A DNA stretch of 64,000 bases from Macrosteles quadrilineatus (lineage: Eukaryota; Arthropoda; Insecta; Hemiptera; Cicadellidae), in assembly GCF_028750875.1 (NCBI RefSeq), contig NW_026542596.1:75118988-75182987 (forward strand), read 5' to 3'. Made by a program: the position numbers and the translations under genes. Position 1 is the first letter of the stretch, and each line of letters opens with the position of its first letter. A model generated the notes under the pieces. That model saw only the letters and a program-made list of their open reading frames with translations. It did not search any database and was not told where the DNA came from. Shown here in pieces: positions 35,975 to 48,971 of the stretch.

Positions 35975-37121
35975 AGGATATAAGTATGTAATAAATTATG
36001 AATGGCTTAAGTAATAGTAACAATTTGTAATTTCAGTATACATTTACTGGATAATAACTGTTATGACTGTACTTTCAATTTTACGTACTCGTTTGATGAA
36101 AGTTTTTCCAGTGCATTCCAAACAATCAGGGCACAACCAATTAAACTAAAGCAATTATCAATTGCCTACCTTCTTGGACAACAATGGAAATTCCAACATG
36201 ATACTGTAAAGTAGTTGACGACGCCTCAAGTAAAACTAAAAAAAACTTTTGTAGCCTAAAATTTATTTTTATAGCTAGCACTTTTTACGTTCAATGAATA
36301 AATTGAAATTTTTTCATTCTATAGGCCTACTAATTTCAGATTTTTATGGAGTTATAAATTAATAAAATCTAAATTAATACTTAGAAGGCATACGTGACTA
36401 AGGTTCTGAAAAAATATTGATTTACAATTGTTTTTCTGCAAGCCATATAAACAAGATAATTTTGATACTAATTTCACGTAATAGGCTAGTTAAAATTGCA
36501 TTCCTAAAAAATACAATGTATGAAGAATTATGAATAAATAAAGAAACTTTCCAACAACAACTATTAATTGTTACAAATGATAAATGTTGATGTGATAAAT
36601 GTTGTTGATAAATGATGAAAAACACGACATTTCATACGTAAATTTGTCTGCCCCTATTTCTTGAAATTTGAAAAACGTTTCCTCACTTGAATAATTTTTT
36701 TTCATCAAAGCAGCATTTTTGTTTACAGCAGCAAAAACAACCGTTTTTGTTACGCGTTGCTCGTTAAAAGTCCCAAGGGAGTAAAGAAGTCTTTTTAATC
36801 CCTAAGTAGTGAAAGTCAGCTGTTGTACAATTTGATACTAAGCAACCGCATGTATCAACATTATGTATCGATTGATATAATTGGCTGTAGCTTATTGTTG
36901 CGACATTGTCAATAGTTCGACATGTCGATAGTATTCTAACAGAATCGCAAGGAAGACTTATGAACGAAATCATTGAATCACCTACTATAAACAGCTGCCT
37001 ATTTGCATTAGTAAAAATTAAAACAAGCTGGAAGTTGTTTTAAGAGGCTATCTGTACATATGAGACGTTTTTTCCGTTTTCTAACTTAGTTTGAAATAAT
37101 ATTGCAATAAGGAAAAATATT

Positions 37122-37245
37122 TTCATCACATGGCCAAAAATTTTATTTTTAACCCTCACTCATTTTCCTACCCCGGTTTCACTTCGGTCACAAAATTTCC
37201 GCTGGGGGCGAGAAAAAATCATTTTACGCCCTAGTGATGAAATAT
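37122..37245. mobile_element. Small TIR repeat with TTTCATCAC ends
   Basis: TTTTCATCACATGG at the left and CCCTAGTGATGAAA at the right, with a C/T-rich centre (CCCTCACTCATTTTCCTACC). The same structure occurs at 46146-46272, and a fragment at 11588-11645. No target duplication assigned. Confidence 0.55.
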
Positions 37246-38079
37246 ACTAGTTGAGTTCAGAGTGGCCTAAAATGTATTTTTCCACCCAAAACTCAAATTA
37301 TAAAATTTCGAAACAATACTTTCTCCATAAGGGAAGAAAGTAAAAATTGCAACTGTTGATTGAGTATCTAAAAGTGCAAAATGCTGGAAAATTAGAAAAG
37401 TAGGCAATCAGACGTAATACCACAATTATTCTCAGAGACAAATTCCAAATTGATATGAAAGAAGTAACATTAACGTTGGTATCTGTAGGTGCCAGCACGA
37501 CTAACTCAAGGTTCTGCAAATATCACCCATTTCTCACCGACACAGTCTCGCACAGTTTAACTACATGGTTAATAGTTTACTGGAGGCGTTGTGGTGCCGA
37601 AAACTGGCATTTAGTTGTTAGCGAATTACTCAATCTAGGCAAAGCAAAATGAGCTGGTTAGTAGAAGTACCTTTCTGATCTGGAAAGCTTGCAGAACTTT
37701 GTTGAAAAGCGTTTGTAAGTTTTTTTAAGAGAAAGATTATTACAAATAGAAATAATGTAATTATTTTTTCAGTAAACTATTTTTTATCGTATACATTCTC
37801 ACATAGATACTCTTCAGCACAATAGACAAGTTTGGCGAGTTATCAAGTTTTAATGGGGGTAATGTTTGTGTGCGTGTGTGTGTGTTTGAAAGTGTACTGA
37901 CCATTATACATTGGGAGTAACCTTTAATTATGCAACAATGTTTCAATAGACAAAGTGTTTTGTTTTTTTACATGATGGTGGCAATAAAGATTGGGTATTA
38001 CGTTTAAGGGTATAATTTAAAAAAAAAAATGTTTTTGAAAAACCTCAAAACTTCATAACCCTTTCTTGTTGGTTCGCAA

Positions 38080-38240
38080 ACTCAAATAAATCCAGCTCTA
38101 CGAATTCAAGCTAGTTTAATCAGTATCGGACCAAAATTGCTGGAGTTAAATCGGTCCCGTGTCAAGCTAGGTATTACCATGATACCCACAACAATAGCTA
38201 AAAGAAAAAAAAAATGGTAAATTAGAGAAATTTGCTAGCC
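38080..38240. mobile_element. Very diverged fragment of the (TA)n-containing repeat
   Basis: AAATCGGTCCCGTGTCAAGC, TATTACCATGATACCCACAA and GGAAATTTGCT-like words follow the order of the right end of that family. Old copy, low identity. Confidence 0.4.
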
Positions 38241-40624
38241 TATAATAGGAATCCTGTCACTGATTTAGTTAGTTTAGTTGACCTGTTCCAAAAGTTAAAC
38301 ATCTACACTAAAATAACGTAACTGAATAACAATATGAGGGTTATCTCCTGATTCACTTTATAACAAGATCCGCTGAAATTCCAGATACCGCATCACCACA
38401 TTATACCAGGGTTTCTTCACCATTGTTCTCCGCCCCTAGCTTGACACTTCTATAGCAGTGTGGGTAGCTCAGTTGCGACAGTAAAGTTCAAGCTCAGAGG
38501 ACGTTCTGCGATTGTCTGAAGCTCACGAGCTCACAGCTCAAGCTCATCACCATGCCATTATGCAGGAATGCCTCAGCCTTGACCTAATCCGTTGATCGTT
38601 CTCCTACATTGAGTCTTCTTTATCTCCCTTTCCCTTTCTTTTAATGCCATTTTGTCACTGACGTCCTGTTATACTATGGACTTGTTTACCCTCATCTGAC
38701 TTACGCTGTTCCTTTTTTGGGGATGCGAAAGCGAAAGGACTCGGTTCTTGCCCTTTAGAGAAGGACAATCGGAATTATGTTTTCTATTACCAAACAACAA
38801 TCACGTAGAGATTTTTCAAAACATTTAAAATGTTAACCTTCCCATCTGTTTACATCCTTGAAACTCTATCTTTTTACAAAAAAATACTTCCTTTTTCTCA
38901 TCTGAAATGAACTCTAGGTATCCATTTAACAATACTTGAAATCTACCAATTCCTCGACATTTAACTTCTTTCTTTCAAAGAAACTTTCATTTCAATTCTG
39001 TAATATTGTTTAATAGTCTTCCACTTCGACTGGAGGCCAAACAAGATCTAAAAAGTTTAGAACAGGTCTAAAGTCCATGTTGTTGGACAGATCACTCTGT
39101 GAATTACTTTAGTGGTCATTCACAATGTTATGTGTACAGTACATGTTTAGATAATAGTTATTTATAGTAAGAGGTCTGGTTGCATGATGAACTCAATTTT
39201 ATCATTTTTGTATTGACTTGCCTAATGCAAGTTATTGTTAGTCTGGCCCAATACATGACTTATTGACTTACTGGTTTGGGGGGCTTTCTGATAATTTAAT
39301 TTGTTGAACTTTTGCCCGCTCTCCTCACATAATTTTTATCAGTCTATTAATAAAGCTTCTTGCCAATAAATATCATACCCTGCCACGTAAAGGATTATTC
39401 GTATTCGGTTTTCTATATGGACATTTTAATGTCCTACATTGAGTTTTCTTAATAATCCTGTTTCAATAACTTTTCTTGAAATGCCATTTTTGTTTTTGGT
39501 GTATATTTGCAATGGAAATTTGAAGTATTTAAAGTGCAGCGGTCAAATATTCATAAGATATTAAAGGTTTTTATTGTTTAAAACAGTTGTACCTTAAACT
39601 ACATCAGATGAGCGTTTATAATGTAAGAAGTGATTATTAATTTAGAGTAACACTCCACATATTTTTTAATATTTGGACGAAAAATTAGTAAATATTTTAG
39701 ATAAATCTCTTGACTATTATTATTAGAAATTTTTTTTCATATTAAGTTGAGGGTAACTGCGTAAAATCTTTTATTTGCTGACACATAAGAAAACATTAGA
39801 AGAGCAACATTTATTCCATGGAACATTAATTATCAGCGAAACTAACATTTTTAACATTTAAAATAGGAAAATTAAACCAATTTTTGAAAATACTATAAAT
39901 AGTTATTCATACGTATATATAATTTTAACTTAACAGATTATATTGATAATTAAAAAAAATCTAAGGATAGCACTTTATCAAAAACTTTAATATAGTTAGT
40001 GACATTTATATGCAGTCTTCACTAATATTTTGTGCCATTATTAACAAACCTGCTATTGTTTTGCACACTTATAATGCAAGTAGAAAATAAATGTATGTCC
40101 ACTAGAGCTAATGGTGACATTAGATACTACAGAATGTTATGTAAACGGTATATTGAGCGGGAGATGACTCAGGGGATCTACATGATGTCATCAGGGTGTG
40201 GGATAGCGGCTGTGATGTCAAACGTCCTTCGATATAATGTCTAATGTGACCGGGTCATTGCCTAGCGGCCTCGGGATGGCAAACACAATAATACTACTTT
40301 TAAAACCTCTAATCTAAATTCCTTCGACATTTTCCCTTCAGATTTTTATCGATAAAATAACGATCATTGGGGAGCTTGGCTGAAAATATAGGCTGGGCGG
40401 ATCAAAAAAATTTGCAATGAAGAGATGTTGACCAAAACTCATCGATTAAAATTGTTTTAATTGCCATTATTTAGATCAAATACAGTGGATTCTTCCCGTT
40501 AATTCATTACAACTAATGATTTGTATGCAACAATTTACAATTGAAGTTTTAAGATATGTCTAGGTTCTAACATCATCTTAACGCAACCTAAAATGACCTA
40601 ATTTTAAACCGGATTTGTTGATAA

Positions 40625-40981
40625 TCAATATATTAATAGGCAAGCATGATTCTTTAAAACATTTTTTCTCAGCTCGTGTACATCGCAGAGAAAATCTCCG
40701 CAAACTGATAAAAAGATATTTTCCTGTAGATATGTAGCCTCCCTTTATAAATTAAAATATGCTCATAAATAAGCACAAAAAATGTGTTTGAAATTTAAAA
40801 CAAATTAATATGGGCCTTATTAGTTGCCATGCTGGTGAGTAAATGACAACAAAATATAAATATAAAATCAAAACAAATAAAAATTCCAATCACATGTTTT
40901 ATTTACAGCGTGGGGTGAAAATAGAGAAGTTTGCACAATACATACTTTTAGTCGAGTTTTCAACCATGGGTCGACCTCTAG
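40625..40981 (+). mobile_element. Helitron-like element (H3), first of a tandem pair
   Basis: Begins TCAATATATTAATAGGCAAG and ends CGACCTCTAG before T. 357 bases, the same body as H2 and H4. It is followed after 9 bases by H4 in the same orientation. Confidence 0.74.
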
Positions 40982-40990
40982 TAATATCTA

Positions 40991-41349
40991 TCTATATATT
41001 AATAGGCAAGCATGTTTCTTTAAAACCTTTTTTCTCAGCTCGTGTGAATCGTAGGGAAAATCTACGCATACCGTTGGAAAGCTATTTTCCTGTAGGTGTG
41101 CAGAATCCCTTTATAAATTTAAATAGGCTCAAAGATAAGCACAAAAAATGAGTTTAAAAATTTGAAAAAATTAACATGGATCTTATGCGTTGCTATGCTG
41201 GTTACGAAATAACAACGAAATATAAACAGAAAATCAAAACAAATGGAGGAAACTCCAATCACATGTTTTATTTACAGTGTGGGGTGAAAATAGATAAGTG
41301 AGTACATTACATATTTTTGGTCGAGTTTCGACCACTGGACGACCTCTCG
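40991..41349 (+). mobile_element. Helitron-like element (H4), second of a tandem pair
   Basis: Begins TCTATATATTAATAGGCAAG, carries the hairpin GGTCGAGTTTCGACC near the 3' end, and ends CTCG before T (CTAG in the relatives). 359 bases. Confidence 0.74.
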
Positions 41350-41369
41350 TTTATATAAATATATACTGG

Positions 41370-42240
41370 CTGTTACCCACGAGCTTCACCCCGTTAGACT
41401 TCATAAAGTACTAATAAAACTATTGATTGGTTAGGTTAAGCTGAAATAAACAAAACATAATACAGTAATACAAACAAATAATCACACATCATTTTCATAA
41501 GGTAATACATTAAAAGAATAACAAACAAATAAGTACAGCTGAGGTATTTTTAACATTAGGTATGGAAAGTTCCCTTTAGAAAGGAATTACGACCTTAAAG
41601 GGCAATTTATGAAATAATGGATAGTTTTGCGCAAGGTTTCTCGTCATGACGAACATTTTAAGTAGATGGTTTACGGGGGTGTGACTTTAAGTTTTCTCAA
41701 AAATTTATGGGTCATTTGGGATTTATATATGGACTATCAATACAGTTTCTGGTCCAACAAGAGAAAAGGGGGATGTAAGATGAAACATAATACATAATAA
41801 TTACGTATTATGTACTATTTTATCTTAATTATTAAGATACCTTGTTAGAGCAACATTTACTATTTGAGAAGCAAAAAGTCGTCGAATAAGAGGTCGAACA
41901 TAAGGAGGGAAGATACTGCATTGATAAATCGGTGTGGACAGAAAACATTTTGGAAGATCTCCTGGGCGTTCCAGAAAGAGGTAGAGAGAGTCTCCAAAGA
42001 TATGAGGAAGATGGAATTTTGGAAGAAGGTGTAGAGGATAAAAAAGTGGAGGAATTTAGTTGGCGAGGCTAAATCCCACCTGAGGGGTTAATGACCATTG
42101 GAGTAAGAGTAGGAGAGTGTGAATAAATAAACATACTGTGCAAGTATAAAATAAACATAGTAATATCTAATCCTCCGCCAAAAAGAGAGAAAACAACAAT
42201 TTACAAAAGAAAGTCCTCTGCGATTACGATAACTGTTGTA
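41370..42240. other. Intergenic sequence, one possible repeat edge
   Basis: TATACTGGCTGTTACCCACG at 41363-41382 resembles a word found at the edge of many insect repeats; 35738 has a relative (ACTAGCTGTTAGCCCGTCC). No gene seen. Confidence 0.3.
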
Positions 42241-42246
42241 TTACCA

Positions 42247-42284
42247 TAGATAAAAGGAGTGTCTACTTCTTTTAATCTATGGCA
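42247..42284. mobile_element. Possible 38-bp remnant with CATAGA ends
   Basis: CATAGATAAAAGGAGTG followed by TCTACTTCTTTTAATCTATG forms a small hairpin with the CATAGA...TCTATG ends of the 7-bp-TSD group. The flanks GTATTAC and GCATGAC agree at 5 of 7 positions. Confidence 0.35.
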
Positions 42285-42383
42285 TGACTCAAGGCGCGTT
42301 GCAGGGCCTCTTATACTAGGATTATTGGTAGTGAAGTCGCATTATGTACAGAACCTTATGGTGAACCGGCTTGATAAAACTAG

Positions 42384-42870
42384 AGATGGGCTAAATACCG
42401 GTACTGGTACTCTCGAGTATCAGTTACTTTTGATGATTACTTTGTACTCATGAGTACTCATCACGGCCGACGGGATTTGGTACCCGTAGAGTGTTCCTGT
42501 ATCAGTATAATACCAAATACCATTAGTGATACCACTGACAGTACTCAGTTCCTTTACATAATGATTACTATGTGTTCTTAAGCAGTTTATTGATTTATAG
42601 TGATCAATGAAAGCAGTTTTCATATTTGTGGAATTTGTTATTACTAACAAATGATTATGTATTTTCAGTTATAATACTCAGTTAAGTTTAAACGAGTAGG
42701 CTACTACTGAACTGATACCCGAGACGAGTCCTGGTACTGGATTGAAGGTTTAGCAGTACCAGTACTCAATAGTAGAAACGAGTACTCCAGTATCAGATAC
42801 TTTTGGTTTTGAGTAACAGTTACACACGGGACTGGTGAGTATCCGATACAAAGTTAATGTCGACCCAGTG
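42384..42870. repeat. GTACT/GAGTAT-rich repeat with inverted structure
   Basis: Words such as GGTACTGGTACTCTCGAGTA, ATGAGTACTCATC and GAGTACTCCAGTATCAGATA recur in both orientations, including an AGTACT palindrome. The start AGAGATGGGCTAAATAC resembles hAT-type element ends, but the right end does not pair convincingly. Confidence 0.35.
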
Positions 42871-44462
42871 TTTACTTAGCTTACACCATTGTAAGGTTAT
42901 TCGTCAGGTCAAGGGGACGAGTCAGCGGTTCGTAGTGCTCGTACATATTTATTTGGATTTTCCTGTAATTGAATTACGATTAATCCAATTAATTAACAAA
43001 GGTGTGTTACCTAACTTTGAATCTTGATTAGCAGATGTATGTAAACGTAGATGCTGTTTATTTAGTTTGAAAGATTGTGCAAAAAGATCGATTCGTACCT
43101 TGGAATACACGAGATTTGCATTTATAAATTGTGGAGGGAAATATACAGTCTAGTATGTCATATGAAAATATAAGGAGTTGAGTCATTTACATATTTCTGT
43201 TAAGTTTACATTATAAAATACTAGAATAGCATTCCAGTAAGCAGTTCTTCTATTTGTATACGTAAATAACATTTGCTAAAAAACTTGCGAATGTTTCAAA
43301 ATAATTTTATTAGAATTTTTGAGCTAGTGAATCAGTATAAGTAATTAGGCTACACGGACTGCACACTGCAGCCGATTTTCATTATACTGTTGCATATACT
43401 GATTTGTTAGTTTTATTGAACTTGTACTTGGATGGATCAACATCTTCCTTTTAAATTATTTTTTCAAGATTTTAGACATAAGTAGTAGCTTTTAATCACC
43501 ACCATAATCTTTATAATATTTTTTCTTTTTTTCACCCAATGTATAGGTTTTCAAATTTAACAGAACAATTTCAAACCTTAAACAATTGTAATAACAGTTT
43601 ATTTTTTATAGCAAAGTCCCACGCATTTAATTAGTTTCATGCTTTCCTGTTGCCACACCGGTTTATGCTCATGTGTTGGCTCATGTAGACTTCTTCGTGC
43701 CAAGTAGAGTTATTTCCAAATTAAAACGAGCTATCGCTAATCGAAATGTATAGATAATTAGGTACAAATAACTATTAACTTTTCCAATATTTCAATTTTA
43801 CAAGAATTTATGCAACATGTGACACCTTTGCGCCCGTTGCCCCTTGGTTCAACAACACTTTATCATTTGTATTCGCCTAGGTAGGTTAACTCTTGGTTTA
43901 CATAACCCACACCGATAGCTGAGTGTGACCCTGGCATTTACAGGACCATCTTCAGCCTCCTCGCTACAAGATGGCCAGGAAGTGAAAGTATCCTTCCAAA
44001 AAATAATGATGATCGACTGACGGACCGTGGTAATCACTTCAAAGATTAGAACCTGTGACCTACCAGCTTCCGGCGTTGAAGGTTCAGATTGACTTGGGTC
44101 AAATGAATTTATTTAGATTGAGAAATGCGAGTTGTATTTGGCTATTTGGTGTTCAATTTAAATAACTTCGGCTCCGATATCTCAGATTAGGTGGTGGTGA
44201 TTGCATGTTTTATTGTTGCAGATTAAATTGTACTTATAATTTTTTCGCCAGTTTGTTTTTTTAATTATGGGTTTTATATGGATTAGGTTCATACGACGCA
44301 CCACAGTGCGTATTTTAAAGTGAAGACAATTGAATGCTGAAATAATGAGATGACAGCTTGGTCTCTGAACAAATCCACTATTTCTGTAGCCAGTACCATT
44401 TGCAAAAAAAATCCAATGATCAAAGGACAGCCAGCATTGTGTCAAAAAGCTAATAACTACTT

Positions 44463-45040
44463 TTAGGATCGAATCGACTACCCTGTGGTTACTAGATGTA
44501 TACCCACTTTAAGGATCGAATAGACAACCCTGTGGTTACTAGGTGATGTATATCCACTTTCAGGATCGAATCGACAACCCTGTGGTTACTAGATGTATAC
44601 CCACTTTCAGGATTGAATCGACAACCCTGTGGTTACTAGGTGATGTATACCCACTTTCAGGATTTAATCGACAACCCTGTGGTTACTAGGTGATGTATAC
44701 CCAGTTTCAGGATCGAATCGACAACCCTGTGGTTACTAGATGTATACCCACTTTCAGGATCGAATCGCCAACCCTGTGGTTACTAGATGTATACCCACTT
44801 TCAGGATTGAATCGATAACCCTGTGGTTACTAGGTGATGTATACCCAGTTTCAGGATCGAATAGACAACGCTGTGGTTACTAGGTGATGTATACCCACTT
44901 TCAGGATCGAATCGACAACCCTGTGGTTACTAGGTGATGTATACCCACTTTCAGGATCGAATCGACAACCCTGTGGTTACTAGGTGATGTATACTCAAAT
45001 TCAGGATTGAATCGACAATCATATTGTTATTACTAGGTGA
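44463..45040 (+). repeat. Minisatellite, ~47/50-bp units, about 12 copies
   Basis: Units begin AGGATCGAATCGACAACCC, continue TGTGGTTACTAG and end in ATGTATACCCACTTTC. Two length classes differ by an extra 3 bases (TAGATGTAT against TAGGTGATGTAT). The last unit is degenerate. No coding signal runs through it. Confidence 0.88.
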
Positions 45041-45161
45041 CGACCAAGCACACTCGGATTAATATTCTTGGATTAGTGTTAGATATTTGAACTAAAATTA
45101 CCTAAAACTGATTTTGTACCCATTTATTTTAAAATCATTAGCCTGTATACACCCCCCTACA

Positions 45162-45384
45162 CATGTTGAATCGGGTTTTAAGTTGGGCTCGACAGTTAAG
45201 CCTGCTATTCACGTTCAATTCGGCTCACGAACAAGCCGCACTGAGAAGCCAATTTGCCCAATGTAGGCAAAAGTTTGTTCTATGTCCAGAACTACGAGTC
45301 AACTTCAACTATGAGCCTTTTATCGTGTGATGATCTGAAAATCCTCCCTGTCGAACCGAATCTAACGTGTGTAGCAAGACGATC
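45162..45384. mobile_element. Possible TIR element, ~220 bp
   Basis: CTACACATGTTGAATCGG at the left and the complement of CTACACACGTTAGATTCGG at the right form an imperfect inverted repeat around a moderately GC-rich centre. No clear target duplication. Confidence 0.4.
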
Positions 45385-46145
45385 AAAACACTCCGTTATA
45401 AGTTACTACGATCGGCAATGAAATGTTAACAAGACTTTCACAAGAAGTATAACAACGATAATTGAGACAGCAAAGCAGCTACAAAGTAACTAAATCTGAG
45501 AAACAACATCTTCCATTGAAGTAAACTCATCCTCATACCGTATTTGGAACTCTTTTCATTCATCAATATTCAAGCACAGTTGTGACACAGGAAGAACACA
45601 ATCACACCAACACAAGTCGAGACAATGCCTGGTGACGTCATAAGTACAAGCTACTGGCCAGGTGTGAGGATCCCTTCACTGAGTCAAGGTCAAGCGAAGG
45701 TGATAACGGAGTTGATAACGGGGACGATCAAGGTCAAACAACGGCTGAACGTTGGCACTGCATCCACTGCAGTGATAATGATCGCGCTGATTGTAGGATG
45801 GCGGAATCACTTGAATAATTAATTTACAAATTTTGATTTAAATTACTGTTTTGGTGGAGTAATTAGTGTTGCATTTAAATAACGGTAACACATGTTCACG
45901 GTTCACATACAATAGTAAAAGATGATAAAAAAATAGAAAAAGTTTAAAATGTATTATGGCTGTTTTTTAGATTGTAGTTTGCTTACCTAATGTTGTTGTT
46001 TTATAAAAACACCAACAATGAATACAGCTTATTTTGCGATTTAGCAAGCAGGAATAGTCATTCCTACTCTAGAGCGGAAATGAGCTATTTCTCCAATGTT
46101 AACACCAGGTGCGGAAATGTGATTATTTTCATGCAGGGCTAGAAA

Positions 46146-46272
46146 AATAATTTTCATCACAAGGTCGAAAGTGTATTTAAAGCCTCGCTCATTTTCTAGC
46201 CTCGACCTCGTCTTAGTCGGTAAACATGAGCTCGTGTCGAAAAAAATCCACTTTCCGCATTAGTGATGAAAT
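46146..46272. mobile_element. Small TIR repeat with TTTCATCAC ends
   Basis: TTTTCATCACAAGGTCGAAA at the left and TTTCCGCATTAGTGATGAAA at the right. Same structure as 37122-37245, with a CTCGCTCATTTTCTAGCCTC centre. Confidence 0.55.
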
Positions 46273-46624
46273 ACACTATTAAATAATTTTGTATTGTATG
46301 TTATACACTTTATGTCAGAGACAAGTAAGAATGAAACCAACACAACAACAAACCCTCCAACTAATTTCTCGTACTCGACTTCTCTTTGTTTCCACTGAGT
46401 CATCCAAAACAACAATAGTGCTAAAACAAAACCAAAAACATTGGGTGAGTAAGAATTTCGGTATTTTAGTTGACCTAGGAACTATGTAATTATGCAAAAG
46501 AGCTAAAAAGACGTAAAGAGATCATGAGTCATGCTACAAACCAGCTCCTGTTGGACAAAGGCGTGGGGACAATTAAAATAGCTAATTAATTAAATTGGTT
46601 CTCGATCTACTGGGTGTGGTGGCC

Positions 46625-46747
46625 ATGTGTTACATAGCAGACTACGCAGCATGCTGCAACGAGGGCAATTACAACCCGTGCGTTACTCCGGGGTCAGTGG
46701 AGTTTAATGGCGAACTTTACCAACGATGTGGAGTAAATAACAATTAA
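46625..46747 (+). CDS. Unrecognised 40-residue cysteine-rich open frame
   Basis: From ATG: MCYIADYAACCNEGNYNPC, then a Val/Glu-rich stretch and QRCGVNNN before TAA. There are five cysteines in the pattern C-x7-CC-x7-C-x15-C. The codons are richer in G+C than the surrounding DNA. In frame upstream of the ATG is LIKLVLDLLGVVA back to a stop, which is hydrophobic but has no supported exon start. I do not recognise it. It may be an exon of a small secreted protein or chance. Confidence 0.2.
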   Translation: MCYIADYAACCNEGNYNPCVTPGSVEFNGELYQRCGVNNN

Positions 46748-47439
46748 AGCGACTTAACAGCAAAGAGCAAATGGCACGTTTATTGTCCTGGAAGAAAGAA
46801 CAGAAAGGACATTATGCTCTTCCTTCATTGTCAAGTTTCTTTGACAACCAAAATGGAGGTTAAGAATTAATTATAACCAATTCTAGTTATATTTAAATAT
46901 TTAATAATAAAAGCACTATGAAAAATTGTCCTCTAAATAAAATTAGTGTTTGTCGTACCGTAACAAATTTCATAAATAATTATCTTATGAGTTTTCATAA
47001 ATGATTCATCCTACGTCATAAATTAGTTTTCTGCAAGCGAAATACGGTGGGCAGTTAAATTTTTTACTTACAACGGATATGAATTAATTTCTATAACGAT
47101 ATGTTATTTTTTAAAGACTGTAAATCACCCAACAAACCTAACCCCTCCCTTGGTCCCTTAAAATACAATAATTATACTACCCAAAAAAAGTACAGTTGTT
47201 CTAAACAATAATTTAGACTGGTTACTTGTTCTAACTAACTGTGTAATGTTATTGGTCCTAAACAAACTAACATAATATCATTGTTAGTTAATAGGTAGTT
47301 AGATAATTTGCAGCCCCAGTGGCCATATATTTCCAGACTGCCGTTAAATAGTATGAAATAGTCCAACATATTTCAAGGTTGTCCGCAGTAGGTGAAATGT
47401 ATACCTTGCTAAACCTCAATATCCCTTTGAGTCGATTTC

Positions 47440-47545
47440 ACAGTTACTTTTGAACAACTATTCACAATGTCACTGTTACTTTTGAACAACTATTCACAAT
47501 GTCACTGTTACTTTTGAATAACACCTCACAATGTCACTGTTACAT
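47440..47545 (+). repeat. Tandem repeat, ~36-bp unit, 3 copies
   Basis: CAATGTCACTGTTACTTTTG followed by AACAACTATTCA repeats three times with small changes in the last unit. Intergenic. Confidence 0.75.
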
Positions 47546-48971
47546 CCACTGCAAATCACAAAGACACAGTTAACTTATCACAATTGTCACGTATTCGTTA
47601 CGATAGATACAGTTCTCAGGGTAGAGATATCGATATATCGAACCATTCAGTGAAATCAGGCACCAATCACCATTACATTACGTTACCAGTTAATTGTCGT
47701 GCGAAACGGTTGATCTGTTATAACTGCGATGAAAGTTTCCAACAATCGATTGCAACGGTTTTGTCTCACGTTTGTATGTGGGAATTGTCGATTTGATTGT
47801 AAACTTAAGTTGTCACTCGATGTGGGTCGAGGTGTATTAGAATCAACTATTTGCTGAGTTATAATGAAAAGTGTGTGGGAAAGTTGAAAAGAGAAATACA
47901 GCTTGATGTACGCGAGTGGAATAACATGTTGTGGTTTGACGAGAAACGTAGATTGGTAAAGACTAATGAAAAGCTTTGTTGAGGAAATATTCGTAGTGAT
48001 TTCATTAAACTCAGTTAATTTGGAACAGTAACTTTGGTTAATGAAATAACGTGTCTTGTCCTGAAATCTTGCTTAGTTTGAATTGCGTTCAATGATAACA
48101 GATCAACCGTCACGGGTTTTGTAATGTCAGGTTGTAAAATAAAGGCGTCTACCACTGACTTTTTATACTGAAGTCCCATATTTAACAATTAGTTTTTGTT
48201 GTAGCCATTTTTGCCAATGACTTTTCTACTTCATGATTTGGTTTTGATTTTAATTGGTGTTTTTATTTAAGTTATATACAACTCTCAGCGTAACAAAACT
48301 ACTGTAATCACTTAATCACTTGAACTAAAATAGCGAACCACTTTTAGTACTTACTTAACATGCATTTATGTTGAGTGTAGAATAGAGTGAGATAATCCGT
48401 GTAAGCCATCTGTTGACAAATATTAGCTGGCTCAGTCAGGGACCAATTAGGTTTTAGGTTTTAGGTTAGGCAGGGTGTTGGATTTTAGTCCAATCATCAA
48501 GGAACCAGAAGTTTAAATCAAAATATCTTCTGATATTTATTTGTCACTATTGAAAATATGTGTAACAGTATAGGTGACGTGATTTCAATAGAATTGCCAT
48601 AAAAAGAAATTCACAGAGGCAATGTATTTACAGTGTTTTGAGGAAATGCAAGAATCCCTTCCAAAGTTGTCTTTTGAATACTACGGCAGCCATCCCAACT
48701 AGATGAGCAGCTCTTAAAGTGTGTTACTGTCAAAACTCTATATTCTCTTTTAGTTTCATATACTTTGATAATTAATGTGACAAAAAATATGATGTAGCTT
48801 ACATTAAAAACTCCTTTTGAAAAGTGTTTGGTAAAAAGATCTTACTTACCAAAGGTTAGAAATCGGTAATTGATATAGAACAAATCTGTCTCTGGCTCAA
48901 TTTAATAGTATTAATCATCACGTAAAAACTGGCTAAAACTTAAAATAGGAATGCGTGTACTACCCATATTC

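Noticed and set aside
38459..38530. Another tRNA or SINE head (GGTAGCTCAGTTGCGAC)
   Set aside because: The A box is good, but no B box stands at the right distance and there is no second copy of the following sequence.
44182..44445. 87-residue minus-strand frame
   Set aside because: AT-rich, low-complexity ending, no motif and no splice context.
44463..45040. CRISPR-like array
   Set aside because: The units are contiguous with no unique spacers, in a eukaryotic intron-bearing region. It is a minisatellite.
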